Assembly (NCBI GenBank): GCA_963800975.1 | Contig: CAWDDB010000020.1 | Coordinates: 62,001-126,000 of the forward strand | Reading direction: 5' to 3' | Origin: JALYGY01 sp963800975 | GTDB taxonomy: Bacteria > Actinomycetota > Rubrobacteria > Rubrobacterales > Rubrobacteraceae | DNA: 64,000 nt | Shown here: piece after piece, positions 1-8,400 of the stretch | Numbering within the stretch: the first letter of the stretch is position 1 | How the letters are laid out: each line of letters starts with the position of its first letter | Translations under genes and position numbers: made by a program | The notes under the pieces: model-generated | Databases searched by the model: none | Told to the model about the DNA's origin: nothing | The model's input: only the letters and a program-made list of their open reading frames with translations

Positions 1-513
1 CGGTTCAACCCCAACGCCGTGGTGCGCGAGGCCCAGGAGAACGTGCGCCTCTACACCCCGCGCTACGGTCGGATCGAGCTGCGCGCCAAGGCCACCGACG
101 GCCCGCGCAGCATGGCGTGCCTGTGGATGATCGGCTACGAGGACGAACCCGACCGCTCCGCGGAGATCTGCATCTGCGAGATCTTTGGGCGCGACGTGGC
201 GGCCGAGAGTGCCAAGGTTGGCATGGGCGTGCACTCCTTCGGCGACCCACGGATCGTGGACGATTGGGCGGCCGAGACCTTGCCGATCGACGCGCGCGAG
301 TTCCACGTCTACGCCGTCGAGTGGACGCCCGAGGTCGTGGCATTCTACGTGGACGGCGAGCTTGTCAAGACGGTCGGGCAGTCGCCGTCCTACCCGATGC
401 AGCTGATGCTCGGCCTCTACGAGTTCCCCGACGAGGACGGGACCCGCGGGGGTCCGTACCCCAAGGAGTTCGTCGTGGACTACGTGCGCGGCTTCCGGCG
501 GATCCCGGGGTAG
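1..513 (+). CDS. Glycoside hydrolase family 16-like protein, C-terminal part
   Basis: The reading frame is open from base 1, so the 5' part lies outside the window; 170 residues are visible. The pattern fits the beta-jelly-roll half of GH16 (laminarinase/lichenase-type) proteins: YTPRYGRIELRAK, an active-site strand reading SAEICICEIFG, then FHVYAVEWTPEVVAFYVDGE and a final VVDYVRGF strand. In classical GH16 the active strand is E-x-D-x-(x)-E; here both glutamates are present but the aspartate position is cysteine. It may therefore be a divergent hydrolase or a carbohydrate-binding relative. The next gene is on the other strand, so it ends its transcription unit. Confidence 0.75.
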   Translation, partial: RFNPNAVVREAQENVRLYTPRYGRIELRAKATDGPRSMACLWMIGYEDEPDRSAEICICEIFGRDVAAESAKVGMGVHSFGDPRIVDDWAAETLPIDAREFHVYAVEWTPEVVAFYVDGELVKTVGQSPSYPMQLMLGLYEFPDEDGTRGGPYPKEFVVDYVRGFRRIPG

Positions 514-519
514 GCGAGG

Positions 520-606
520 CTCTGCGAAGAACAACCGGAGGTACAGCGCCCCGCGAACTCGGCCGCAGATGTTCTGCGCATCGGTCCTGGCTTGCGGTTG
601 CCTGAG
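520..606 (-). pseudogene. Ghost fragment of a SAM-methyltransferase gene
   Basis: Read on the minus strand, this stretch encodes QARTDAQNICGRVRGALY and on to LFFAE. It matches the QAKTDVQNIRGRDRGALY...FFAN segment of the intact methyltransferase at 10363-11157. Identity at base level is about 80 percent over some 70 bases (10513-10587 is the counterpart). No start, stop or upstream domain accompanies it, so it is the remnant of a deleted paralogue. Confidence 0.7.
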
Positions 607-721
607 GCACGGGGAGCGAGAGGTGCGCACCGCACGGCACCTCTGCCAGGCGGGCTTGTATAGGCGCCCCTCGCCGAACCGATCCGCTCCCACTACCCCA
701 TCGTGGGTACGCGCGTACGCG

Positions 722-1360
722 CTACGGAGCCGTCGCGCAGATCGCGGTGGCCCTGATCAACCATTCCCTGGAGGTCGGCACCTCCTCCACGGCCGACACG
801 AACACGGAGTCGGAGTCCTCCAGCGGGATCACGGCGTTGACCACGACGTCGGTCTGCTGGTTGGGTGAGGTGCCGCTCGTGGCGCCGAGGAGTTCGTAGC
901 CGGTACCGACCACGTCCTTCGATCCGGGGCACTCGGCGGTCGCGCTCTTGGGGGAATCGGAGTCGAACGGGCTGTTCTCGTTTTCCTGGGACAGGCCGTT
1001 GACCCCCATCTGCTCCGCGCTCTGTCCGTCGAGCAGGTCGGCGTTCAGGTTCTCGACCCGGGTTGGGGAGTTCACCGTCATCGGCGCCCTGCCGAGCTCC
1101 ACCCTCAGGTCCAGCGCGCTGGAACCCTCGGCGCCTGAGCCGTTGTCCACCCTAAGCAGCGGCGAGGCCGGCTTCTCCCCCGCCAGCGTGGTGCGCGAGT
1201 CTATGGCGTTGAGCCTGCCGAGCAAGAACGGGTCGCCCGGCACGGCGGCGAGGGCCGCGCTCCCCGCCCCAAGCACGAGCGCCACGACCAGCGCCAACCC
1301 GAACACGGCGGAGGCGATCCACCCGACCCACAGCAATTTGCTCAGCGCGCTCCTCAACAT
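722..1360 (-). CDS. Secreted LNADxxDG-family protein (VPGDPF subtype)
   Basis: 212 residues. The ATG at 1360 is chosen because AGGAGAGG lies upstream and because paralogues start at the same MLRS/MIRS point. Residues 12-40 form a signal/membrane segment (WIASAVFGLALVVALVL) ending in AALAAVPGDPF. A stalk follows, with an LRVDNGSGAEGSSALDL strand and the motif RVENLNADLLDG near residues 101-112. The C-terminal domain has two cysteines in a C-x-G...W...C pattern (ECPGSKDVVGTGYELL; ATAICA), shared with the paralogue at 11603. Probably secreted or anchored by the N-terminal helix; function unknown. A conserved GTAACC block lies upstream. Confidence 0.7.
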   Translation of the reverse strand: MLRSALSKLLWVGWIASAVFGLALVVALVLGAGSAALAAVPGDPFLLGRLNAIDSRTTLAGEKPASPLLRVDNGSGAEGSSALDLRVELGRAPMTVNSPTRVENLNADLLDGQSAEQMGVNGLSQENENSPFDSDSPKSATAECPGSKDVVGTGYELLGATSGTSPNQQTDVVVNAVIPLEDSDSVFVSAVEEVPTSREWLIRATAICATAP

Positions 1361-1421
1361 GGTCCCTGCTTCCTCTCCTGTTTCTGGCAACGAAGGCAGC
1401 ATAGACCGCGGAGGACGAGGA

Positions 1422-1446
1422 GCGCATGCGTAAGGTTACCTATTCT
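1422..1446 (-). promoter_or_regulatory. GTAACC upstream box of the secreted-family gene
   Basis: Minus-strand GGTAACCTTACGCATGCGC recurs upstream of the paralogues at 11603 and, more divergent, 24451. A TATGCT sequence about 36 bases downstream could be the -10 element. Likely a promoter or regulator site; inferred from conservation among the paralogues. Confidence 0.45.
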
Positions 1447-1629
1447 TGGGACTCAGAAATATGTTTCGGCCACGGTCCAACCGAGGGTCGATGGGCGCAA
1501 TATCCTGCATCCGAACCACCGATAACGTCCTCCCGTGAAGATGGGTGAGCGTCCCTGAAGGCCTTGCAATTCTTGAGACCGACTGCCGCCCAGATCACGG
1601 TGCGGGCGCGTTCGAACCGAGCACGCGTC

Positions 1630-2685
1630 TCACTGGCTGACCTGCCCGGAGTCGGGGTCGACCATGAGGGAGGAGACATCGACCGCCTCGAAGTCGCCGG
1701 CGACGAGCTCGCCCATGAGGGCGAGCTCGTCATTGTTCCAGCGGTCGTCGGGCACGCCTGTGATGAACATCGAGGAGCCGTTGTCGGCCAGGATCAGGCC
1801 GTGCTTTTTCATGGCCCGCAGGATCACCTGCACCTCCTCGGGATAACCGGAGATGTCGAAGTCGGCCTTGAGGCGCAACCACAGGCCCATAGGTGGCAGG
1901 TCGTCGCCGGGCTCGCCGGCCTGATGCCGGGCTGGCCAGAGGTACTCGTCTTGGGTCCGCTCGACCGTGAAGCGGATGGGGTGGTCGATCTCGCCGGAGG
2001 CCACCTCGTCGTAGCGCACCAGGCCGGGGAGGATCGGAAGCCCTGCCGCGTCGGCCGAGGTGAACGTGTCGGGCCGCAGGTCGTTCGATTCGAGGTCGAA
2101 GACGGCCCCGGAGCCCGCCTTCCAGGTGCCATCGTCCAGCCTTTGGGCTTTCCAGAGCTCGTACAGGGTGCAAGAGTCCCGCTCGACCACCAGGACGTGG
2201 CGGTCCCCGTCTTGGACGAACCCGGGACCACCTTCGACGGGGGCATCCGCCGGGATCGGGTAGGGCCCGGGATCGCTCTCCTCGTCGATTTGGAACGACA
2301 CGTCCACGCCGGGCTGGTCGCCATCGACGACCGCGTACGGGATGCCGCTCCAGGAGCCTTCGTACTGGCCGGCACCGAAGTCGGCATGGAGGGTGGTGCC
2401 TTTGCCGATCGTGTCGATGTACTTGTCCGATTCCCGGTGGACCGGGAGCCGCGATACATCGGCGTGCCAGTAGCTGTCTTCGGGGAACAGCGCGCACTCG
2501 ATCGGAGGCGCAGCCGGCACCTCGCCACCCGAACCCTGGGCCACGGCGGTCGTGTCGGGCGCACCACCGTCAGCGTCCATCCCCTCGCCACTACCACCGC
2601 CGCAAGCGGCTGCGCATAGCGAGAGGGCCCACGCGGCAGCCAGGAAGACCAGCGTCGAGCGACGTGCCAACCGTCTTGCCTTCAC
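1630..2685 (-). CDS. Putative lipoprotein, function unknown
   Basis: 351 residues from a GTG start at 2685, preceded by GGGAGGATGAATAA. The N-terminus is a lipoprotein signal: RRLARRST, a hydrophobic stretch, then the lipobox LCAAAC at about residue 28, followed by a Gly/Ser/Asp-rich linker. The mature part (from ECALFPEDSYW) is rich in aromatic and acidic residues, with blocks such as LPVHRESDKYIDTIG, GIPYAVVD, GPYPIP and RHQAGEPGDDLPPMG. Similar uncharacterised secreted proteins with an FP-x-D-x-x-W start occur in actinobacteria as far as I recall. No catalytic motif is obvious. Confidence 0.7.
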   Translation of the reverse strand: MKARRLARRSTLVFLAAAWALSLCAAACGGGSGEGMDADGGAPDTTAVAQGSGGEVPAAPPIECALFPEDSYWHADVSRLPVHRESDKYIDTIGKGTTLHADFGAGQYEGSWSGIPYAVVDGDQPGVDVSFQIDEESDPGPYPIPADAPVEGGPGFVQDGDRHVLVVERDSCTLYELWKAQRLDDGTWKAGSGAVFDLESNDLRPDTFTSADAAGLPILPGLVRYDEVASGEIDHPIRFTVERTQDEYLWPARHQAGEPGDDLPPMGLWLRLKADFDISGYPEEVQVILRAMKKHGLILADNGSSMFITGVPDDRWNNDELALMGELVAGDFEAVDVSSLMVDPDSGQVSQ

Positions 2686-2892
2686 TTATTCATCCTCCCT
2701 TGGAAGCCTCCGCCCCATGCGCCCGGGACGAAGCTCCTTGCCTCCACCTACGCGGGTAGCGGGTTCTCAACGAGGGGAGCGTAGCACCCGCTCCATTTTG
2801 GGCGCATCCCCAATTTGAGCTATATTTGCCGTTGCTTGTGGGTTGCCAGGTGTTGCTAACCCCAGAGCAAGCTTCCGCTCAGAATGCGCCTC

Positions 2893-3537
2893 TCAACTCG
2901 CAGGAACCACACAACGGTAAGCGAAATCGGAGGTGAAAGAGGTGAAACCCGCGCTGCCAAAGGTACCCGAAACGACAGTCATCTGTGTGCCACCCTGCCC
3001 GGGGCTCAGGTCATTACTTATCTCGGCTACGGTGAAGTCGGTTCCCGGACGGCTGCGGAACGTCTGCAGTTCGGCCACGGAGGGGAGCCTCCTGCCTTCG
3101 CTGAGGCAGATTGCCTCGGCAGCAGTGTAGTCAGTTTGCTCGCGCTTCGTGGTCTCGATGCAGACCCCCTCGTGGAAGAGCGTACCGGCTGGGCACTCGA
3201 AGCTCCTCGCGTCCACCTTGTCGGCATTCAGGTTGTCCACCCTGGCTCCGGAGAGCACCTTCATCGGCGCCTCCCCCGGCTGCACCTTCAGAGATAGGGC
3301 GGTGTCGTCTTGGTCGGGGTTGTTGTTCTGCACCTCCATCTGTGCCCCCTGCACGCTGCCCGTCAGGCGGGTGAGCGCCGTAGCGACGTTCTGCTGCCCC
3401 AGGACGAAGTTGTCCCCGTTCGCACCCAAAGCCGCAGACGCCGCCCCGAACACCAGCCCCAGCACGAGCGCGAGCCCGAACACCGCGGAGGCGAACCTCC
3501 CCAACGCCATAGCCTTGCTCGCCACGCTCCTCAGCAT
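2893..3537 (-). CDS. Secreted LNADxxDG-family protein with C-type-lectin-like tail
   Basis: 214 residues. AAAGGAG is 9 bases before the ATG at 3537; an ATG three codons upstream has no room for a ribosome binding site. Residues 10-40 are the signal/membrane helix ending in AALGANGDNF. The stalk has VATALTRLTGSVQGAQ, NNNPDQDDTALSL and VDNLNADKVDA (101-110). The C-terminal 100 residues differ completely from the paralogues: CPAGTLFHEGVCIET, YTAAEAICLSEGRRLPS, AELQTF and FAYRCVV, with four cysteines spaced as in C-type-lectin/FGE-like folds. A carbohydrate- or protein-binding surface role is inferred. Confidence 0.7.
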   Translation of the reverse strand: MLRSVASKAMALGRFASAVFGLALVLGLVFGAASAALGANGDNFVLGQQNVATALTRLTGSVQGAQMEVQNNNPDQDDTALSLKVQPGEAPMKVLSGARVDNLNADKVDARSFECPAGTLFHEGVCIETTKREQTDYTAAEAICLSEGRRLPSVAELQTFRSRPGTDFTVAEISNDLSPGQGGTQMTVVSGTFGSAGFTSFTSDFAYRCVVPAS

Positions 3538-3600
3538 CGTCGCCATCTCCTTTCGGATCGCTCCGAACCATCGTGTCGGCCACCAAGCATAGCTGGCACC

Positions 3601-3690
3601 TCTTAGCCGGCTCTTACCTGGGGGGGCCTATCCGTACCTAGAATTAAGTACTTTTCGGTCCTATTCGGGAAACGGCGGGGTTATCGGACC
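3601..3690 (-). promoter_or_regulatory. Class-A conserved upstream block (copy 1)
   Basis: This region upstream of the lectin-like paralogue is closely matched at 10178-10262 and 28908-28992. Shared pieces are CTTAGCCGGCTCTT, CTGGGGG, ATCCGTACC, AGAATT and TTTTCGGTCC, and in copies 1 and 2 TTCGGGAAACGGCGGGGTT. A TATGCT -10-like sequence lies between it and the gene. A shared promoter/5' leader is inferred. Confidence 0.5.
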
Positions 3691-3908
3691 GGGGCCACGC
3701 GAACCTCCGAGCCGAGCAGCGGCGCGGCGGCTTATACCGCCGACGCCCCGATCCTGCGCACTCGCCGCTACCGTCACAACGTCACTACGCTACAACAGCA
3801 CCGTCTCCCAAACGTTGCGAAGCGTTCGGTACGCTGGCTTCGCCAGCTTTCAGCAGTCGGCTGCTTGCCCGGCGGCGGGTGGGCAACTATTCTTGTGACA
3901 ATATGGAG

Positions 3909-3931
3909 GAGACGCCCCGTCGGGGCGTCTC
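3909..3931. terminator. Perfect hairpin downstream of lexA
   Basis: GAGACGCCCC and GGGGCGTCTC form 10-bp perfect arms around GTC, 43 bases past the lexA stop. No clear T-run follows, so termination may be weak or of another type. Confidence 0.5.
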
Positions 3932-3973
3932 TACGGGGGGCGGAATGCTGAAAACGATGCTGGCCCTGCGCGC

Positions 3974-4609
3974 CTACGATCGTCTTCTTGGCGGGTGCAC
4001 GACGTAGACGACGCGGCCCTGCAGCGTGACGTCCTCGGAGGGCAGGATCAGGTCTTCGTGGTCGCCGTTCTCGGGCCTTAGCCTGACGTTCGCCCCGTCC
4101 CGGTAGAGCCTCTTGACCGTCACCTCTTCCCCCCCACCGAGGAGGGCGACTACCACCTCGCCGTCGGGCGGGGCCTCGTCCTCTTCGACCACAAGTAGGT
4201 CGCCGTCTGCTATGTGCGCCCCGATCATGGACTGCCCGACCACCCTGAGCACGTAGCGCCGCCTACCACTCCTGGAGGCAAGGAGCTCGGCCGCGAGCGA
4301 GTAGGCCTCGTCGTCCACAGCGACCGCCTCGAGTCCACGGCCCGCGGCGATCCTGCCTAGCATCGGGGCCTCGCCCACCGCCTCCCAACCCCTGGCCGTG
4401 AGCCTGACCCCTCGCGCCTGCCCCGCCGCGCCCTCGCGCCCGACGTACCCCGCCTCCTCAAGCTTCCTCAGGTGCTTGTACGCGGTCTGGGAGCTCCTCA
4501 AGCCCACGGCCTCCCCAACCTCCCGCACACTCGGCGAGCCCCCACCCCCGGCCGCCCTCCTGGCCAGGTAGCGGAGCACCTCGAACCTCTTCTGCCAGTC
4601 CTCTCGCAC
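3974..4609 (-). CDS. lexA: SOS repressor LexA
   Basis: 211 residues from a GTG at 4609, which gives the usual LexA length; the frame stays open upstream but that extension crosses the SOS box. Residues 1-70 are a winged helix-turn-helix (PSVREVGEAVGLRSSQTAYK). The self-cleavage site is Ala89-Gly90 in LGRIAAGRG. The peptidase has the catalytic Ser127 in VVGQSMIG and Lys166 in EVTVKRL. On DNA damage RecA-stimulated autocleavage would relieve repression. It is divergent from the DUF6504/dnaE2 unit, with an SOS box between them, so it should regulate itself and the polymerase. Confidence 0.93.
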   Translation of the reverse strand: MREDWQKRFEVLRYLARRAAGGGGSPSVREVGEAVGLRSSQTAYKHLRKLEEAGYVGREGAAGQARGVRLTARGWEAVGEAPMLGRIAAGRGLEAVAVDDEAYSLAAELLASRSGRRRYVLRVVGQSMIGAHIADGDLLVVEEDEAPPDGEVVVALLGGGEEVTVKRLYRDGANVRLRPENGDHEDLILPSEDVTLQGRVVYVVHPPRRRS

Positions 4610-4670
4610 GGCCAATACCCCCGGAGCAAGACGCCGCCAGACACACCCTACCCGAAAAACCTCTGGACTG

Positions 4671-4684
4671 CAAACATCTGTTTG
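4671..4684. promoter_or_regulatory. Putative SOS (LexA) box
   Basis: CAAACATCTGTTTG has perfect 6-base inverted arms (CAAACA/TGTTTG) around TC. It lies between divergent lexA and the DUF6504-dnaE2 unit, where a shared LexA operator is expected. It differs from the CGAAC-N4-GTTCG box of mycobacteria. Confidence 0.65.
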
Positions 4685-4691
4685 TGGTAGC

Positions 4692-5360
4692 GTGAAGGAG
4701 GACAAAATAGAGGAGCGCCCCCACCCCGGGCCTCGCGGACCGACGGCTAGCGACCAGAAGCGGTCACGCGAGGTGCCTCGCGGGGTCGAGGGGACGCCCG
4801 CTCTGCCCGGATTATATCCGCTGGAGGCGGGCTTCCCCACCCCCGCGTGTTCTCTCCCGTGTGTGGCAAAGGCTCCTCGCGACGAGGAGAGGATTGGGAA
4901 TTTGGAATTTGGAATTCGGAATTCGGAATTCTCGATTCCTGATTCTGCTGTTGGTGTCTCTGAGGTACACGCCTACCCGCTGCGGCCTGAGGGGTTCGAG
5001 GAGCCCCTTTTCCCGACGGCTGCCTCGAAGCGTGTTGTCGCGGAGCATTTGCTCCGGGCGCCGTGGCTCGCGCGGGCCTCCGAGGTCGAGGGGCGCGGCG
5101 GCGAGACGGCGCACGTTCCGGGGGAGCCCGTCAGGGTCGAGGCTTCTGAAGGGGGCGCGTACGTCCGCAGGGCCGCTTGCGGGAGACGGGCTCGCAGGGA
5201 GCGGGTGGTCGAGGTCCTGGACAGCTGGCGGGAGGTCGGGGGGTGGTGGGACGAGGGCGGCGTGGACAGGCTGGTCTACAGGGTGTCGCTCTCCGAGGGG
5301 GCGGTCCTGGATCTCGCGCGCGAGAGATCCGGCTGGGTCCTGGCCGGAGTAACAGATTGA
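4692..5360 (+). CDS. DUF6504-like protein of the dnaE2 cassette, start uncertain
   Basis: The conserved part is the last 70 residues: RRERVVEVLDSWREVGGWWD, then VDRLVYRVSLSEGAVLDL and SGWVLAG. This matches DUF6504, a small domain encoded with dnaE2/imuB in actinobacteria. The open frame begins at GTG 4692, only 7 bases past the SOS box. AAGGAGG at 4694-4700 points to a start near the ATA at 4707, which would be unusual. The first 90 codons look non-protein-like and include a GAATT-rich repeat encoding LEFGIRNSEF, so the 5' part may be a scar left by a lost imuA/imuB. Likely an accessory of mutagenic translesion synthesis. Confidence 0.55.
   Translation: MKEDKIEERPHPGPRGPTASDQKRSREVPRGVEGTPALPGLYPLEAGFPTPACSLPCVAKAPRDEERIGNLEFGIRNSEFSIPDSAVGVSEVHAYPLRPEGFEEPLFPTAASKRVVAEHLLRAPWLARASEVEGRGGETAHVPGEPVRVEASEGGAYVRRAACGRRARRERVVEVLDSWREVGGWWDEGGVDRLVYRVSLSEGAVLDLARERSGWVLAGVTD
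4891..4946 (+). repeat. GAATT-rich repeat, copy 1
   Basis: Tandem units of the type GGAATTTGGAATTCGGAATTC form an AT-rich island in GC-rich DNA. Related tracts lie at 5361-5403 and 59757-59866. Confidence 0.7.
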
Positions 5361-5403
5361 GAGTTTGGAATTCAGAATTCGGAATTCCCAATTCCAAATT
5401 CTA
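5361..5403 (+). repeat. GAATT-rich repeat, copy 2, with stem-loop
   Basis: The tract lies between the DUF6504 stop and the dnaE2 start. TTTGGAATT (5364-5372) and AATTCCAAA (5390-5398) are perfect 9-base inverted arms, so the transcript can fold here and might attenuate or modulate dnaE2 translation. Confidence 0.7.
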
Positions 5404-5407
5404 CTCC

Positions 5408-8400
5408 GTGCATTTGCATGTGCGCAGCGGTTTCTCGTTCGGCTTCGGGGTGGCGACTCCGGGGGAGCTGGTCGAGGCCGCGGCGGGGATGGGTGTGGGT
5501 ACGCTGGCGCTGACGGATCGGGATGGGCTGCAGGGGATACCGCGTTTTCTCAGGGCGGCCAGCGTGGCCGGTGTCGTTCCGATCGTGGGCGCCGAGATCA
5601 GCGTTGGCGCTGGGGCGGAGCCTGAAGGGCACGTGGTGGTGCTGGCGGAGGGCATGGCAGGGTACAGGAACCTGTGCCGGCTGCTCACGGCTTACCGGTG
5701 CTCGTCCGAGGACAGGCGCCGTCCCGTCTGTCCCCCGGACACGTTGTTCGAGCACGCCGCGGGGCTCGTGTGCCTGACGGGGGCCGTGCCTTTCGGGCTC
5801 TTGCCCAGGATGGTGCTGGGGGGGAGGCTGGGGGCGGCGGAGGGGTTTCTGCGTGGCGCGCGGGAGGCTTTCGGGGAGGGGAACGTCTTTGTCGAGCTCA
5901 CGGACGACCGGACGGCGGGGAGCCGGAGGAGGCTGGCGCGGGTCGAGGCGTTCGCAGCGGAGCGGGGGGTCCCTGTCCTGGCCACGAACGAGGTGGCCTA
6001 CCTTGGGGCGCGGGACCACCGCCTGCACGAGGTGCTGGTGGCGGCGTCGAACCTCTCGAGGTTGCCGGGTCCTGGCTACAGGCCCACGGACCAGCTCTAC
6101 CTCAAGCCGCCGCAGAAGATGGAGAGGCTTTTCGGGGACAGGCCCGAGGCCCTGAGGAACGCCGCGGGCGTGGCCGAGAGGTGCGCCGGGGCGGTCAGGC
6201 TCGGGGGGGTCGTCCACATGCCGGGCATCAGGCTGCCTGGCGGGGAGACGGCGGAGCGGAGGCTGGACCGGCTGGCCAGGCGGGGGGCGAAGAAGAGGTA
6301 CGGCGCGCCGGGGAGGGAGGTGTGGACGAGGCTCGGGCGGGAGCTGCGGTGCATAAGGAAGCTCGGCTTCGCGCCTTACTTCCTGCTCGCGCACGAGGCG
6401 GCGGGGATCGCGCGCTCGAGGGGCGTGCCCGTCACGGGGAGGGGGAGCGCGGCCAACTCGCTCGTGGCCTACTGCCTGGGGCTCACCAGCCCCGAGCCCT
6501 TCCGGAACAGGCTGCTCTTCGAGCGATTCATGCACGAGGGGCGCGCCGACCCGCCGGACATAGACCTCGACCTGTGTTCCAAGCGGAGGGACGAGGTGAG
6601 GGACGAGGTGATCCGGCGCCACAGCCCGTCCGGTGCGGCCGTCGCGGCGACGGCCGCCACCCTCTCGCTGCGGGGCGCCGTGAGGGTGGCGGCGCGGGCC
6701 CTCGGGCACCCCCCGCGGGAGATAAACGAGCTCTCGCGCCACGTCCCCACCCGCTTCACCGACCGCGGCCTCGCGTACAACCCCCTCTCTGGCTGGGAGG
6801 AGGCGCTCGGGGAGCCGGCGATGCGGGGCCACCCACTGCAGGACACGGAGAAGCACCGCCTGCTCCTGGAGCTGTCCGGCAGGCTCAGGGGGAAGGTCTG
6901 GCAGCCAGGCACCCACCTCGGCGGCCTCGTCTTCGGCAACGAGAAGAACCACCTCTCCGAGCTGGTGCCGCTCGAGCCCTCGGGCAAGGATGGTCTCCTG
7001 CGGACGCAGTACGACAAGGATGACCTGGAGTACGCGGGGCTCCCCAAGCTGGACCTGCTGGGGTTGCGGATGCACACCGCGCTGCACGAGGCCGGGGAGC
7101 TGGCCTCAGGGAGGCTCGGCAGGAAGGTCGACCCCTACGCTCCCCCGCCTGGCGACCGGGAGACCTACCGGCTCATAGGCACCGGCAGGAACGTCGGGAT
7201 GTTCCAGCTCGAGAGCCCCGGGCAGATGAACCTCTCCACGCGCCTCGGGCCCCGTAAGTTGTCCGACCTGGTGGCCCAGATCTCGCTCTTCAGGCCAGGG
7301 CCGGTGAGGGGAGATCTGGTGACACCCTACGTGAGGCGCGCCAACGGGCGCGAGAGCTACTCGCTACCCGTACCCGAGCTTGAGGAGGTCCTTGGGCGAA
7401 CCCGCGGGGTCATGGTCTTCCAGGAGCAGGTGCTCGAAGTCTGCCACAAGGTCGCGGGCTTCACCCTGGCCGAGGGGGACCGGATCCGGCGCGCCATGAC
7501 CTCCGAGAGGGGAGAAGGGGCGATGAAGGCGCTGGAGAGGAAGTTCGTCGGCAGAGCCGTGGAGCGAGGCGTCCCGATCGAGAAGGCGCGGGAGGTCTTC
7601 TCCTGGATGGAGGGCTTCAGCGTCTACGGGTTCTCGGCGGCGCACGGGGCCGCGTTCGCCGAGCTCGCCTACGCATCGGCCTACATGCGGGTCCACTACC
7701 CGGCCGAGTTCTTCTGCTCCCTCCTCAACGCGCAGCCCATGGGCTTCTACAGCCCGCGGGTGCTCCTGAACGAGGCGCGCAGGATCGGGCTCGAAGTACT
7801 CCCGCCGGACGTCCACCTCTCGGGCGAGGACTTCACGGTCGAGGAGAACGGGACGGCGCTGCGGATCGGCCTCAGGTACTGTAAGGGCCTGTCGGAGCGC
7901 GAGATCTCCTCCATAACCTCGGCCAGAGAGGAGAAGCCCTTCGCCTCCGTGTCCGACCTCTACCGCAGGACGCGCGTCGAGAAGGACTCTCTAGCGATGC
8001 TGGTCCGGGGCGGCTACCTCGACCCGCTGTCGGGGGCCGACCGCTCGCGGCTGCTGGACGAGGCCGGGAGGCTGCCCAAGAAGCGCAGGGACGAGCGGCA
8101 GCCCGAGATACCCCTCCCCCACCCGGCGAGCTGGTGGGAGGCGAGGGAAGAGGGGGCGCTGGAGTACCTGCCGCTGGCCGACACCCCGAGGGAGCGGATG
8201 CAGTGGGACGCGCTCTCCCTCAACGTCCCGCGCCACCCTCTCTCGCCCTACCGCGCCGCGCTCGAGGATCTGGGGGTCGTGCCGAGCGAGGAGATCAGGG
8301 CGTTGCCGCACGGGACGAAGGCGCGGGCCGCGGGCCTGATCGAATGCCTCCAGCGCCCGCCGACGAAGAGCGGCCACCCCGTCTACTTCCTCCTCATAGA

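Larger units (their letters stand above)
3538..3973. other. 436-bp gap with promoter block, partial repeat and hairpins
   Basis: No credible gene. It contains a conserved upstream block (3601-3690), the left end of the interspersed repeat (TTATCGGACCGGGGCC at 3681), a short GCTGGC/GCCAGC hairpin at 3833-3847 and a strong hairpin at 3909-3931. Confidence 0.6.

Noticed and set aside
5372..7087. 571-codon open frame on the minus strand opposite dnaE2
   Set aside because: Shadow of a high-GC gene; very rich in Arg/Pro/Gly with no domain, while the plus strand encodes a clear polymerase.
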